A stretch of DNA of 64,000 nucleotides from Cyanoderma ruficeps (lineage: Eukaryota > Chordata > Aves > Passeriformes > Timaliidae): NCBI GenBank assembly GCA_008694505.1, contig VZDJ01007747.1, positions 30,236,574-30,300,573 of the forward strand, written 5' to 3'. The translations under genes and the position numbers were made by a program. Below the pieces are notes generated by a model, which saw nothing but the letters and a program-made list of their open reading frames with translations, was not told the origin of the DNA and ran no database searches. Positions 1-12,640 of the stretch are shown piece by piece. Within the stretch, counting starts at the first letter, position 1. Every line of letters starts with the position of its first letter.

Positions 1-100
1 ATGTTCATAGCAAGGCAAAACACACAGTCCTGTTTTCCTGCAACACTACATTAACACATGCTCAACTGCCCTCTGCTGAAAGTACTGAACTCTGAAAAGC

Positions 101-245
101 AAAATTAAATTTTAAAAAACCCCAACAAAATAACAAAAAAAAATCCCAAAACAACCCCCAAACCCCAAAATAAAACAAACAAACAAACAAAAACCAAACC
201 CAAAATCCCAAAACAAAGAAACAAAAAAACCCACCAAAAAAAGAA
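101..245. repeat. A/C-rich low-complexity tract
   Basis: The stretch is almost entirely A and C, with runs of AAAC/CAAA-type units (including three consecutive CAAA repeats near 178-191) and CCCAAA variants. It has no coding potential. It looks like a degenerate simple repeat, possibly the decayed tail of a retroposed sequence, but no body of a known element is visible next to it. Confidence 0.75.
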
Positions 246-3200
246 CATTATTTCAGAGCAATATGTTTTTCTCATGACTAAGGGGTTTTTTTGTATGGAA
301 AGGTACCCTAGCTCTCAGATTCTGATTTAGCAAAAAGAGTAAAAACAGTGGCTACTGTTTTTATTAATAATAGTTCTGCATTCTTTTCTTTGCATACTGA
401 TTGTTGTAGATTTCGTCTTCAAATAATTTGTTCACAAGTGAGAGCTATATGCTGTGAGATATATAATAAGTAAATTCTTTTTAATTTATGGAGGTGTGTG
501 TATGTTTGGATTGGAGGTTACATATCCCAAGCTTATATATCCAAATACCCAAAAGGAATGTTTGAAATCATGTATGTTAACTCTGTGTAAGTAATTTCTG
601 CCTTACAATATAGTTCTGCTCGATATTGATAACCCTTTTTGCCATCCAATGGGTACAGACCGTATTCCTTTTGACCCCTAAGACCCAACAGAGAGAGAGG
701 CCTTCACCAGACTATTTCCATTAACTAGGTGAGTCTGAAAGGGATCTGGTATTTTTTTGGTTTGTTTGATTTACTTAGAAAGAATGGTCATCATATCTTC
801 ATTCCCAAATCAGTGCTGGTTTCTCCCTATGGAGCTTTCTGAAAGACAGAATTCTCAGGCTTCCCCTGGAGTCTGTACAAAACCCCATTAGGAATACTTC
901 ATTTTTCACACAGTTGTTGCAATCAGTGCTTTACCCAATCCTGCTTTTACAATTGCCTCCTGCAATATCTGTCACTGTCACACAGCTCTATACACGAAGA
1001 CAATTTTAAGAGAATCCCTTTTCTCTCCTCAGTTTAATTCCCTCTAAGTTCTTTCTACATGGCTTAAGATGGGATCACTATTGCTTATTCTAGCTATCAT
1101 GAAATAGGACTTTTCCTCTTTTAGAAGGCAATTAGCTCAGCATATACATTGCACATGAGGAAAAACTTCATTAATAGAGACCATCATCTGGGAAAAGTAA
1201 TTGAGTTGAGCCGGTAAGGGTAGAATCACAAGGTTCAGAAGCCAGAGAAAAAGCTTAAGCTGGTTTTGACACTAGTTGTTTCCTATGAATTTCCCAGCTT
1301 ACTACTTTCAGAATTGAACAGGGGTAGATAAGAGGATATATGATGTTTAAAATTATTTGAGTTTTGCAATAGGATTTGTCATTCTTCTTATAAGGGCACT
1401 GGTTCTCTTTTGTATTAAGTAGCAGAAACCAAAGGAAAAAAAGAAAACAAATTACACTGGCTGTAATGCTGACATTTGTTTTAATTTAATCCTAATAGTT
1501 TTCTCCTATGAAAATCAGGATGTGTCATTATAAACTGACACAAAAATACCATTTTTTCCAAAATTTGTGGATTTCTCTACAAAAGAAGATTTACAGTGCT
1601 GGCATATTGGAGATATATTGAATTATTTGTAACAATGATTTGAAATGAACAGTTTTACACTACCTATATAATACAGATATTCAATCAAACAAAGGCAAAA
1701 GATGTCAATCCTAATAGAAGGGTTCACAAGACAAAAGTAACTGAAGGTTATTTGAGTGCAACACCTCCCAAAGTTATGCATTAATGGAAAACAGTGGACA
1801 TTTGTTAAACTGTTTGCAGTATCAGTATCTGTGCTTGAGGAAGTTACAGGAATCATCTGATAGTGGCTTCCTGTGGTGAAAGCAGGAGCAAAGCACTGGA
1901 GGAACTACGGCTCCAAGGCTCCAGCTCAGGAACATCTGACCTCTGAAAATAAGTGACGTTACATCAAGGTGTCCTATTCTGAGCTTGAAAGCCTAAGCTT
2001 TAAAAGGTGGAAGAAAGGGAAAGAGACAAACATGTTCAGGCTTAAGCTGATTCTTGCTGGAGTACCCAGCTCCAGCCATGTAAGTCACAAGTGGCAAAGC
2101 TGTGGACTGTGTCAACAAATCCTAAAACCTTGCAGATGAGTTTCTATCAAAACCACCATGGAGCCAAACCACAGACATGCTTACATTTCAGGTTTCATGC
2201 CTCGAAAGTTGCCATAGATGTTTGGAATTGCTTCTTGAAGCTTAGAGGTGATGATCTCTTCTGGCCATCTTCTGTCCACCTGTACACCAATTATCTGTTG
2301 TTTTGATCTTGTTGCAAGGTCTTTGGATTTTGAGAAGAATTTTCTGTGCAGAAAAATCTGCTGTCGCTGTAGCGACCAAAATCAGTCCTCATCAGTGGGC
2401 CTTTCTCAAAGCTGTAATTTTTTTTCAGCTACCAAACTCCTTAGCAAGGGGGGAAAAAAAAACAGCACTAGAGTACCAAAAATACCAAGAAAGCTTAAGT
2501 GAACAGAAAAGAATTAGAAATAAGATAGAGTTTCTTAGTTATCTACCTCTCTTCCCCATTTTCTCTAAAATCTCTCCTCTCTTCTCTCCTCTGTATCCAG
2601 AAAACAATGCAAGTGATTTATGAACAGGTGAAGAGGGGCAGCAGATCTGCAAACAAGCAAACACTGGATAAAGGACCAGCATGGACTGTAAAATATACAG
2701 CAAGCAATAGGTGAGTGTTCTTGGCTGTGCATTTATTTTACGCATTTTTTAAGGAAATGTCAATGAACCTAGCCCCAAATTTCCCTTACTTCAGTGTTGG
2801 GAAGGTCACGAGTGATATTCAAGAGAAGACCACTTTTTAAAGCTTTGAGAAAGCTGATGAGGATTTTGCATTTCAGTAGTTTACTCCCATGTGTTTCATT
2901 ACCTCAGAAGTCATCCCTACCGTACCATTAGGTTTGGAAAACACTGTACTTTGGCAACACAATGGCTCAACTTGGGTGCCTTTACCCAGTTTTTTATGCA
3001 TTAATTTAGGATTTGGATGGTTGGACGTAGGCAAAAACTGAGTATTTGTGATAATATATAGGAAGAATACTGTAAAGCTGATCAAACATTCTGTAACAAA
3101 TCACCACAGAATGGTTCAGGCAATTGCAGTAATGAAGGAGCAGGAAGCTCAAATTTCCTAAATTAATGCAGGCGTCCCCAGCCATAAGGGATGTTTTCAG

Positions 3201-5225
3201 ATTTAGACAATAGATCACGTATCAATTTTCTGTATGTACATGTCTATCACTCTGCAGAAAAGTGATGACATCAAGAGCATGAAGCGGCACTGCATTCTCC
3301 AGTTTATGTACAAAAGCTGAAAAATGGTGTTAAATCCACAAAATTTCCTGGGTAAATCTATAGCTAAGGCACATATCCAGTCAAACAAATGAGGCATGGT
3401 TGAAAAGAAATTCTGGATAGCACCATGTCCTTCTCATAAAACGTTTCAACACATTTCAAAACAAAAGAAAAGTGAGCCAAAAAAGTAAGTCCCCATCTGG
3501 TATTTATCTGCACTTCTGCAGAGGAGCTGCTTACCAAAGGAGCAACTTCTGTTCTGCTTGATCTAAGGCACATCACACCCCAGCAAACCTTCACAGCCTC
3601 CCTGTCTCTCCTCTCGCTCAATCACACATCTATGGAAACATGGTACATAAAGACTGTCAAAGATGCAAAAACAATGTCAGTAAACACAACCCAGAGCACA
3701 CAGTTCTCACAAAGAGAATTAAAGAGTTCTCAGTAAGCAACCAAATCTGCCAAAGCAGCTTCCCATTTGTGCCTGCAAAAAATCACATCTCCAAGCACAT
3801 AAATAATTTCATTATACCAAGCCAGCTATTCCACTGCGCTTTGACATCTAGATTTCCATTAACAAAAAAGCTTGCTTGCTTGCCTGGTTTCTCCCAGTTA
3901 TTCCCACACCCCTTGCGCTGCATTTTCCCTCCAGAATTCTATCTGCTCCTTCTTACAGGTCCTTGACTTGCCATCTGTTAGGTTATTAGCTGAAAGGACA
4001 CTGTATGTGCTGCTCTTCATTGAGAAGACTCTTAGCAGAGACACTGCAACTAACACTGCACACATTTTCAAGGCATGCTGGTGCCTCTTCCAACCTGTGC
4101 TTTCCCACCCAAATTCCATTTTGCAGCTGCAGTACCCAAAGTAGTCCTGACTCTAGTTATCCAGCATTCCCCATGCTATTGGTAAACATCTGCTATCTTT
4201 GGATCACTTTGGAGTGATCTCTGTGTCTTTCATTCCTTGGTGAATTGACTGAAAACGGGGGTGGTGTAGATATCCTCTCCACTTGTGAACAGACAGACAT
4301 GGATGTGAATAACATATCTGTGAGTACACGAAAGGAAACCTGCAGCAGTGAGCAGAACCAGAGTGGGTGGGATGGGGAAGCATTCCTCAATGTTCCCAAA
4401 GCTAATCAAGCTTTGGGATATCCACCAGCTCACTCTGTGATGTGAGTCACTGGAGACTCAGAGAGAAGGGAAGCATCTCCCACTGAATTAAGGTAGCCAA
4501 ACCCCCAAACCTATCATGGAAGTACAAAGTGAGTGGCATGGGTCTTCATCATTCCTAATATTTTATAGAGCCTGTGCTTTAACATGCAAGATGCTGATTT
4601 ACTGTCCTTCAGACCTACTTCAAATTTTTCATTACTGTATGAAAGTTTGTACTCTGATTTTTCTGGCTTAAAAAATAAATACATTGATGCACAAAGCAAT
4701 GAAAAATAACATTTCAGGTAGGTGATCTGTTACATACCAAATTCAGCATATTTTCCAAAAGGCAGGCTACCTTCTTGTTTTCACAAATATCAAATCAGCT
4801 ACATAAGATGGATAAAAAAGGTGGGGTTTTTTGGTTTGTTTCCAATCCTAGATATGAAAGAAAAAGGAGTTGAAACAGAGTAAGAGGCAAGGACAGGTAT
4901 TGATGAATTGGGCCGCTGCAATTTGAGTTTATAAACTGGTATGATGTTTCAAATGTAGCCACCTTGAAAGAGAGACTGTAATTTAGACTCCTGTCAACAC
5001 ATTCAGGCATCAGAAGGAAGGTAGAGCAGGGCTTCATGTCTAATACGAAATATTTTAAGTACCTGCCATTGACTTTGGCTGATGATGTCTAAAAACACAT
5101 GTACAGTACATCCTGTAATTACATGAAAACATTTAAATAATGGAGTTAGAGTATATTTTCAGGGCATTTGTCGGTCTTCTCTTTCTCTCTGTCTGACTAA
5201 TTTGTCTTTCTCTAGCAGCTTTTTT
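246..5225. other. AT-rich intergenic DNA, no gene seen
   Basis: Reading frames here are all short (108 codons or fewer), overlap on both strands and show no recognisable protein family. I see no tRNA or rRNA and no clear CR1 end. Short low-complexity runs are present. The position is more than 50 kb upstream of the only gene start found, so any function would be as distal regulatory sequence, which I cannot show from one sequence. Confidence 0.6.
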
Positions 5226-5259
5226 GTTTAGGTTTTGTTTAGGTTTGTTTAGGTTTTTT
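5226..5259. repeat. Short GTTTAGG-type tandem tract
   Basis: Three successive units of GTTTAGGTTT (10-13 bases, differing in the T run) form a G/T-rich tract. It is too short and too irregular to be a telomere-like array, and the hexamer is TTTAGG rather than TTAGGG. Probably a chance or slippage-generated simple repeat. Confidence 0.6.
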
Positions 5260-8200
5260 GCCCCGTAGTCCTCCTATGTCAGATCTCAGATTAGGGTTTT
5301 GGGGTTTTTTTTCAGAAATATACAAAGAATTCTCAAAAATAATTTGTGGTGCATATTTCATTCTGTAAGAGACACATATTCAGTAATAAATTCTGTTAGA
5401 GACTGAAATAACGATAGAAAGCATATGAAAAGCTTTTGACCTTTATGATTAAAAAACTAAAATGACATATTGGTTTTGATTAAGGGAAAACCATCATAAA
5501 GCCATCAGTTACATGTTCAAATGCAGAAAGTTACCCCTATCAACAGAAAAATTCTTGCAGTTAAGACAGACTCAGGAGACCTTTGCTCCATTTACAGTAT
5601 TAGCACAGTAGTCCTGTTTGATTAATGTACAAGGCACTTGGGATAATTCTCAGAAGTAATTAGCCTTTCTGCAGTGTCTAGGGTCATGCATCAGTGTCAA
5701 GTTTAGAACTAAGATTTCTTGCTCAATCCACAATCTGAATAAGATGTCTGAGGAAAGGGTATCCATGATCAGGGAGAAATAAAACACAGAAAGCACTTGA
5801 GCACTTCCTAAGCATGCCGATTTAGATTCAGGGTGTCTTCTCTGTCACCTATAAAAGGTAGCTGAGCTGCCAGAGAAGCAGAAGATAATCATCAAACCTA
5901 AGTGAGTTGTGTGATGCTGGAGGCATTTCCTTCAAACACTTATGTTGGTACCTGTAGTTCAAATGCCTTGTTTGACTCCTGGTTTGAGAAGTCTAATATG
6001 CAAAAGAAAAACCTCAGGGCTGGTACAAAACATCATAAAATTAATGAAATATTTCTACAGTTCACTTCAGTGAATATTTGATTGGCAACATGACTGTCAA
6101 GAGCAATAAATCCTTTCCAATATTTCTTATTGAAATAATACTTCCTAAAGGCTGGAAAGAAAAGTGGAGATTTCCACATCTGGATACATTCAGTAACTAT
6201 AAAAACACCACATGGGTCATACGAATCTAATTACAATGGGTGAGTGACAAGCAACCTTTTCTTGTACTTAGATAAACAGGTAGTATAGTTGCACTACTAC
6301 ATACTATTTGCATCATTGCTTGTCCTGATATCAGCACCATCTTGCTCTGAGCATTTATTTATTGAATCCAACAGGTAAATTCATATATAAAGATTTAAGT
6401 GACCTGACCTTGAATTCTTTTTGAGGGACTGTAATGAGCTTCAGTCAACTGGCAGGATCAGAAGCAGAAATACCATACCCAAGTTGTTTAACCCACCTGA
6501 TAGAACTTTTCCTAACATTAAGGAACAGCAAAACAGCTTTTCTGGAAAAACAGACATGATTTCCCCTTTCACTATTGAGTATTTGGGGAATTTCCTGAGA
6601 TTTATGACCCTTTAGGGTACTCATTCACACATTACTCAAGGAGCCATTAGCCAGTGTCTGTATGTTGAGATAAAAATGTTACCAATTCCCATACCAGCTG
6701 TTATCTCTCTCAAAGCTATTTGTTTTCTAGTAGAAATATTCTATTTTCTAGAAGAAAATATTCTGATATGCTCCTCAATCATATGCAAGCATTAGTTCTT
6801 TTTCTTTTTTTAAAGAGCCTGTCAAGTTGATTTACTTTAGAAGTTGTCTAGTGAGTACTCAATTTAAAGTGTCAAATCCTTCTGTTCTATATAATCTTCC
6901 TTGAATTCCTTAGTATTTAAATTGATTTTGAACAGAACTTTCTGAAGTAGCACTTTTGTACCCAAAAACACCTTTTCTTTTTGTGCAGTGAATTTTTTAA
7001 TTTGACAATTTAAACCATTTTTCTCAACCATTTTAAACAACCACTTTTTGAAGCCATTATAGTCAAAAAAGGGTAAGTTGAGGGCAAGTTCTCTCATAGC
7101 GAGAAATTTCTTGAAACACATTTCAGAGATATTTTTCCAGTTATCCGCAAGCACGGATTACAAGATCAGCTTTCCTTGCAGACTCTGTGCCAGCTGATAA
7201 AGAAGGAGGGAGGAGAAAGAAAGTCATGGCAAAATTGCCATATCCCAGGCTGAGTCTGCACATTGGTAGTTACAGAAGAGCTTACCTCTACGTGTGGTCT
7301 GGGATTCAAAGAGTTACGATGAGCACAGAGCTCACACAACTCATTTTGTCAGAATTAATAACCAACCTCACTCCAAATTCCAGCTATTTATTCACTCACA
7401 GCATTGATGACACCAAGGTACAGTACCACAAATTAAATATTAGATATAGCGAGGTACAACAGGGAAAGGGCAGACTTCTAAACAAGGCATAAAATTAGAT
7501 AAAAGAAGTCATCAGGTAAAATGGGTAACTTCAACTGATTAGAAGAGGTTCACTCCACAGCAATTTTATCCAGGAGAACTCAGAATAATTACCACTCCTG
7601 AATGCCAGTGGTCATGCTCTACACTCGAGGGAAATGCCAGCTCTTTCCTTTAATGTCTATCTGTGTAACTACCACTAGATCTCTCCTAAAGATTTGGCTC
7701 TGAAAAACCATTCCTTTTAGATAGAGATTTTATTATCTCTTTTCTTTAGCATAAAAGTGAACCCTGATAACTTCCCACATGTTTCCAAACTTTGTATTTC
7801 CTCTCTCCTTCTGAACATGGAGCATGTTATTAATAAAATCTCACAAGCAACTCAGTTCCCCTATTGCCATCCATTAATATCTTCACAAACACATACACTT
7901 CTAGAAACACATTGCTTAAACAAGTATGATGGTTGTCTTTCTTTGCATAACTATTCATAAATATTATGATTTTCCTTTAAGGAAAAAAAACATCTGAGTG
8001 TCCTGACAAGAACTGTCTACTTCCCCCCATGTACAGTTATAACATTGTAGTTTGCTGTTCTGAAATTGTGTCCCTTCCTCAATTGTGCCTAAAAAGCTCA
8101 ATCACTGAGCTTGTAATTACTCCCAATCTCATCCTTCTGGTTTTTACTCACCCATCCTTTTGCAGTAACTTCTCTTACCTGTGGTTTTCATTCCCCTTCA

Positions 8201-9690
8201 TTGTCTACATATGTGACAATGATACACAGATTTTTTTTCTCTCCTTGTCATAGCTTTATCAAATTTCAGATAAGCACTCCCTTCCTAACATCATGATATT
8301 TAGAGACAAAAAAAAGACGTTACTGAAATTACTCAATATTTGCATAATATGAATTCACTGAGATGGATACATCCATGATATTCTTTACAGAAACATCTCA
8401 AGAACTAACTAAGCTCAGCTATCTGTAAACATAGCAAGTCACACCTATCTACCTACATCATGTCCTGGAGAATTGCCATGGTGATTTCAGAGTTAAGATC
8501 AATACAAAAAGAAGCTGTGCCCTGCTTGTTCTCTAGGCATAAGTTTCTCTTCAATACATCTTCAAAGGAAAGGATCAACCATGGTATTTTGCTGCTGCAT
8601 CACAAGGATTCTTTCAAATGCTGAAATCATTGCAGGTGGTTAAGTCAAAAGTCAAGAGATATCTGCCAGAGATTATTTAATCTATAAAAGCTTCAGTGCT
8701 TTTAAGAAAAAGTTAAATTACCTTTAAAATCTAGAAAAACCATTGTGAAAAATATTTTGCCATTAATGTAATCACTTTCATTCATATTTCCTGGACATTT
8801 TCCTGGACTGAAAGAAGGAAGAACCATGTCAATTTCTTTATGTACATGGTGAACTTGATAGACTCAGTTAATTACATGATAGCCTTGATCTAATTGTACA
8901 GGAGGAGTGAATAACAAGCTTTTATCTGGAAGGAAAAAAAGTTAAAACATTGACATTAATCATCATCATGGTAAATAGTGTGGCCATTCCTTATTGCTGT
9001 TAGATTGTGCTCCAGTTATAGAGATGCATGCTGAGACATTGTTCACTGCAAACAACATCAAACAGGGACATTTTTCTATTGTTTCATTGTGTATGGCAGC
9101 CACATCTTCCAGAATACCATATGGCAGTAGTACACCTCAGAACAGCATGGCATATGATGAGCTCCAGACAGATTGCATGCAAAGTGTCTAGAGATTTTCA
9201 TTATCTGCCAACGACCCACAGGCCATTTACTGCCTGGTTCCACCTCTCAGGATCAGCAGTGCAGTAGCACAAATAGGTTGCTTGAGACCTCACAACCCAC
9301 AGAGAATCTAGCTAGCTATTGCACACATACCTCTTAAAGTCTTTTTCAAAAGCAGGCCAACTCCTGCAATACAATGCTTTTCTTCCTTCATTCCTTGCCA
9401 GATGGTCTTCAGCCCCTCAGCTGCTCCTTTATTTGGCCTCTGTGTCCCAGGGTTCATCTCACACATGAACAAACCAGGGACAGAGTTTAATAAGAGTCAT
9501 CTATCAATGTACCCACCTGGCACAGTAAAACTGATTCCAGGTAGCACCTTACTTTAGTGTCTCCCATCAGTTTTCATTTACAGCAGCCAATTCTACCTTG
9601 TGCCTGTTAATTACAAAATACATCTCCCAGATTCTTTCTGAAGTTAAATGATCTGACACCCATTGAAGGTGTCTCTAGAAATTCAAGGGC
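5260..9690. other. AT-rich intergenic DNA, no gene seen
   Basis: No frame longer than about 100 codons occurs and none resembles a known family. The two most protein-like frames (6864-7154 minus and 7187-7492 plus) lie side by side. They lack any recognisable motif, splice context or codon bias unlike the surrounding AT-rich DNA. I treat the block as non-coding. Confidence 0.55.
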
Positions 9691-10600
9691 CCATTTTTCT
9701 TGCCAATTCCTGACTTAAAATTTTCTGTATTTCCTCCTTTGCTGTTAAGCATCTTCTGTTACCCTACACAACAATCTGCTTTCAAAATTAACCTAAATGA
9801 AGGGAAAATTTGTTTCTCTTCTCTTCTATGCTTGCTTCATTTTCTCCACCTGCTGATTCAGAAGTATTCAGACACCTTCCCCATTTTGCTTCCCAATCTG
9901 CTCTAAGTGCTAGAAAATGTATCCTTCTCCTGCCTTTTGCCCCTCTGCCAGCAGCTTTTACCACTTTGCCCACATGGAACACACCAATCCTGCAACTGGC
10001 TTTATGTCTTCTCCATTCAGCACAGTTCCTGCCTGGACACTCTCCTTATCAACTTGCCACATTTTCTTCCATGGTATCTTGGTGACCACATTCCTTTTAA
10101 CAGCCATTTCCTGCTCCCAGCTTTCCAACAGCACTTCTATTTCTGCTTCTTCTCTTCACAAAGACTCTATTCATTCCTGCCACCTTTTCCTGATCTCTCA
10201 GCATATCAGGAAAGCCAAGGCCTTTGGAAGAAGTCAAGACCAAAACCATCTTCAGCAACTTACCACTCATTTGATCATTGCATTCGATGCCAACTGGCTC
10301 AGCTCCAGCTGCAGATCATAGTCTGGCAGCCCTTATTTCACCAGGTCCTTACAGATCCTGCCTTCTTCTTCTCACAGCATGCATTGGTTAGATGGGCCAG
10401 CACAACAGGACTGATGGAGCTTTTGGATCCTACGAGGCAGACAATCCTGTTACTGACAGGTAGACTGCAGTTTGATTACGATGAGAATTATCAGCAAATA
10501 TGCACATTTTTGTCATTTGTATCTAAGAAATCAAATTTGTATAAATCAGAATCCCTTAAAATTCTGTCCCTGTTTTTTTCTAAAACTTGATTCATCTTTG
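9691..10600. other. Pyrimidine-rich block with a fortuitous open frame
   Basis: The plus strand is rich in C and T (many CTTC, TTCC and CCTTT runs), which removes stop codons. One plus-strand frame stays open from about 9907 to 10590 (227 codons). Its translation is rich in Phe, Leu, Ser, Pro and His, has no domain I recognise, and has no clear signal peptide. Overlapping frames on both strands are also open, which points to base composition rather than selection. It could also be an exon of a non-coding RNA or an old mobile-element remnant. Confidence 0.45.
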
Positions 10601-12424
10601 AGTACAATGAAGCCTTCTATTGGGGTATGTGAAAAAATGTCTTGGTTTTGGCTCCTGATCAGAAGTAGAACTTGAGATAACTTTTTTCCCCCAAACTTTA
10701 AATGATCTACAGCACATTTTTTTACTTCCTGATAGCCTGTTGATGCTCTTGCAATAAAAATCCAGGTTATTTATACATGTTATGAGAGCATCTTACAGAG
10801 TCTAGTCACAGGATAACATTTTTCTGAAACTGATGGATAAAACCAATAGAACATCCCATTCATTCTGTATGGAGAAGACAAAGTGCTAAATCTTTACAAA
10901 TGCAGTAGAGTTTTTTTATATCTTTCTGTGACTCCTGATACATGCACTAGTAGTCACATCCTCAGTTATCTAAATCAACATGTTTCTGTTAGCTCCATGC
11001 TTGGCCAGGCAAGTGGACAGAGTTTATCTGAAGTCCTTTAAAAAAAAAAATGTATTCAGAGTATTTAATTGTATTTTCAATCACAGGACAGAAACAAAAA
11101 AATTACCTTACAAACTGTGCTTTACATGTGGACAGAATGCTGAGATTGGCTAGCTCAATATATTACCCACCTACAGTCTGTCAGCTGCATTTGTTCCAAA
11201 ATACATTGCACAGCCACCATCTGTCAATCATAAACTACGTGGCCAAAGAGAAATTTATTTAGAAATACTGCAAAACAAAACTGCTCATGGAAATGCTAGA
11301 AACAGTTATTAGACATGTTGATCAGCATGATAAACAAATATTAATTGATTTTTACTTGTTTGCTTTTTAAAAAAAAGTCTGCTCCACAACACAGTTTAAT
11401 AAGAAGTGAGGAATTAATTGATAACTTGGCATAAGAACCAGGTGTTGCTTTAGTCAATTAATTTAGCAATTTTGATGTTCTATTTATTGCCTTACCAAAA
11501 AGCCCAGAGTTTCCATAAAAAAATCTTTCTTTTCCATTTGATAATTAAAGCAGCTTAAAACAGAGACAGCTTCAGGATAAAGGTGTACATTTCAGCTGCT
11601 GGAGCCCATGTAAAAGGATGAGAAGAGTGTACTACCTATGGGTAACCAAAGGGAACATGGAGCAATGAAGAGAAGCTAATACAACTCCCACAATATAGAT
11701 GCAATTAAGAAGATAGACTTTTTAGTCTAATTTAGATTTCAGAAAGATTCCAATATCTGGTTAAAAGTGAGAGTAATTGTACACTCAGAGACTCTTCCAA
11801 GACAGTGAATACAAAATATAAGGATAATGCCTCCAGCCTGAAGAACCTCTTTCTTAACAAAAGCCAGAAAGCATCACCAGACTGGGTTTAGCACCCTTTC
11901 TTTCTGAGGTGCAGGAGAGGAGGAAATCAGAAAATGTGATGTGCTTCTCCTAATTCTTAATACCAGGAAGGGCACTATTGATTCCATAGTTACTTACAGG
12001 AGTATTTAGCTGCCAACTCTTCCATTTTGGCAATATGTTCTACAGGGTAATTCTAATTCATAGTTTAAAAGCCTTTCCATTTACCATGCTTCCAAGCATG
12101 TTTGATTTTGTTATCTTTTATTTCAATATAAGGCCCATCATTCATCAATGAGAAAAGACCAAAGACCATAATGCCATGGGTGATGTTCATAGGTGGTATA
12201 AACTGAGTTCTAGCTATGCAACACAATTGACAATTTCCCTAGCTTTAGTGGTCACAATATAAAAGGCATAGTTCTTACTCAGATTTTTAGATTTTAAAAA
12301 TATAAATGTACTAATTCAATAAAGAAGTGGTCAGTGTATCATATTCAGGTTATAGATTCCACATAGTATTTTAGATTATCATATGCATATTACTAAAAAG
12401 TGACATAAATCTTAGTGAATTTGT
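10601..12424. other. AT-rich intergenic DNA, nothing recognised
   Basis: Only very short frames occur. I see no repeat family, RNA gene or CpG cluster. Composition matches the rest of the desert. Confidence 0.55.
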
Positions 12425-12640
12425 CTTTTATAGCGCTCGTTATAATAAAATTTTATTATTACCATGTAATAATGTATGTACTATATAACTACATAATATA
12501 CTCACAGGATAATAACGTATTCATACTGTATCCCACTATATTTAGGTGTACTATACCATACCTAGTCAAGATAGCATAGCACACTTATGCAATGTAATTA
12601 TATACTATTCCATAATATATTATTTATACAACCTGGTTGC
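12425..12640. repeat. Very AT-rich TAT/ATA tract
   Basis: The segment is dominated by TATA, ATAAT and TATTAT words and contains several short self-complementary stretches. There is no single clean tandem unit, so it is best described as low-complexity AT-rich DNA. Such DNA bends and unwinds easily, but no origin or matrix-attachment function can be concluded from the sequence alone. Confidence 0.55.

Noticed and set aside
5226..5259. Possible interstitial telomere repeat
   Set aside because: The unit is TTTAGG with variable T runs and only three copies; vertebrate telomere repeat is TTAGGG.
6864..7154. 96-codon minus-strand frame with a Lys/Phe/Leu-rich, protein-like translation
   Set aside because: No recognisable domain. 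Lys, Phe, Leu and Asn richness is what AT-rich DNA gives by chance. No splice or promoter context.
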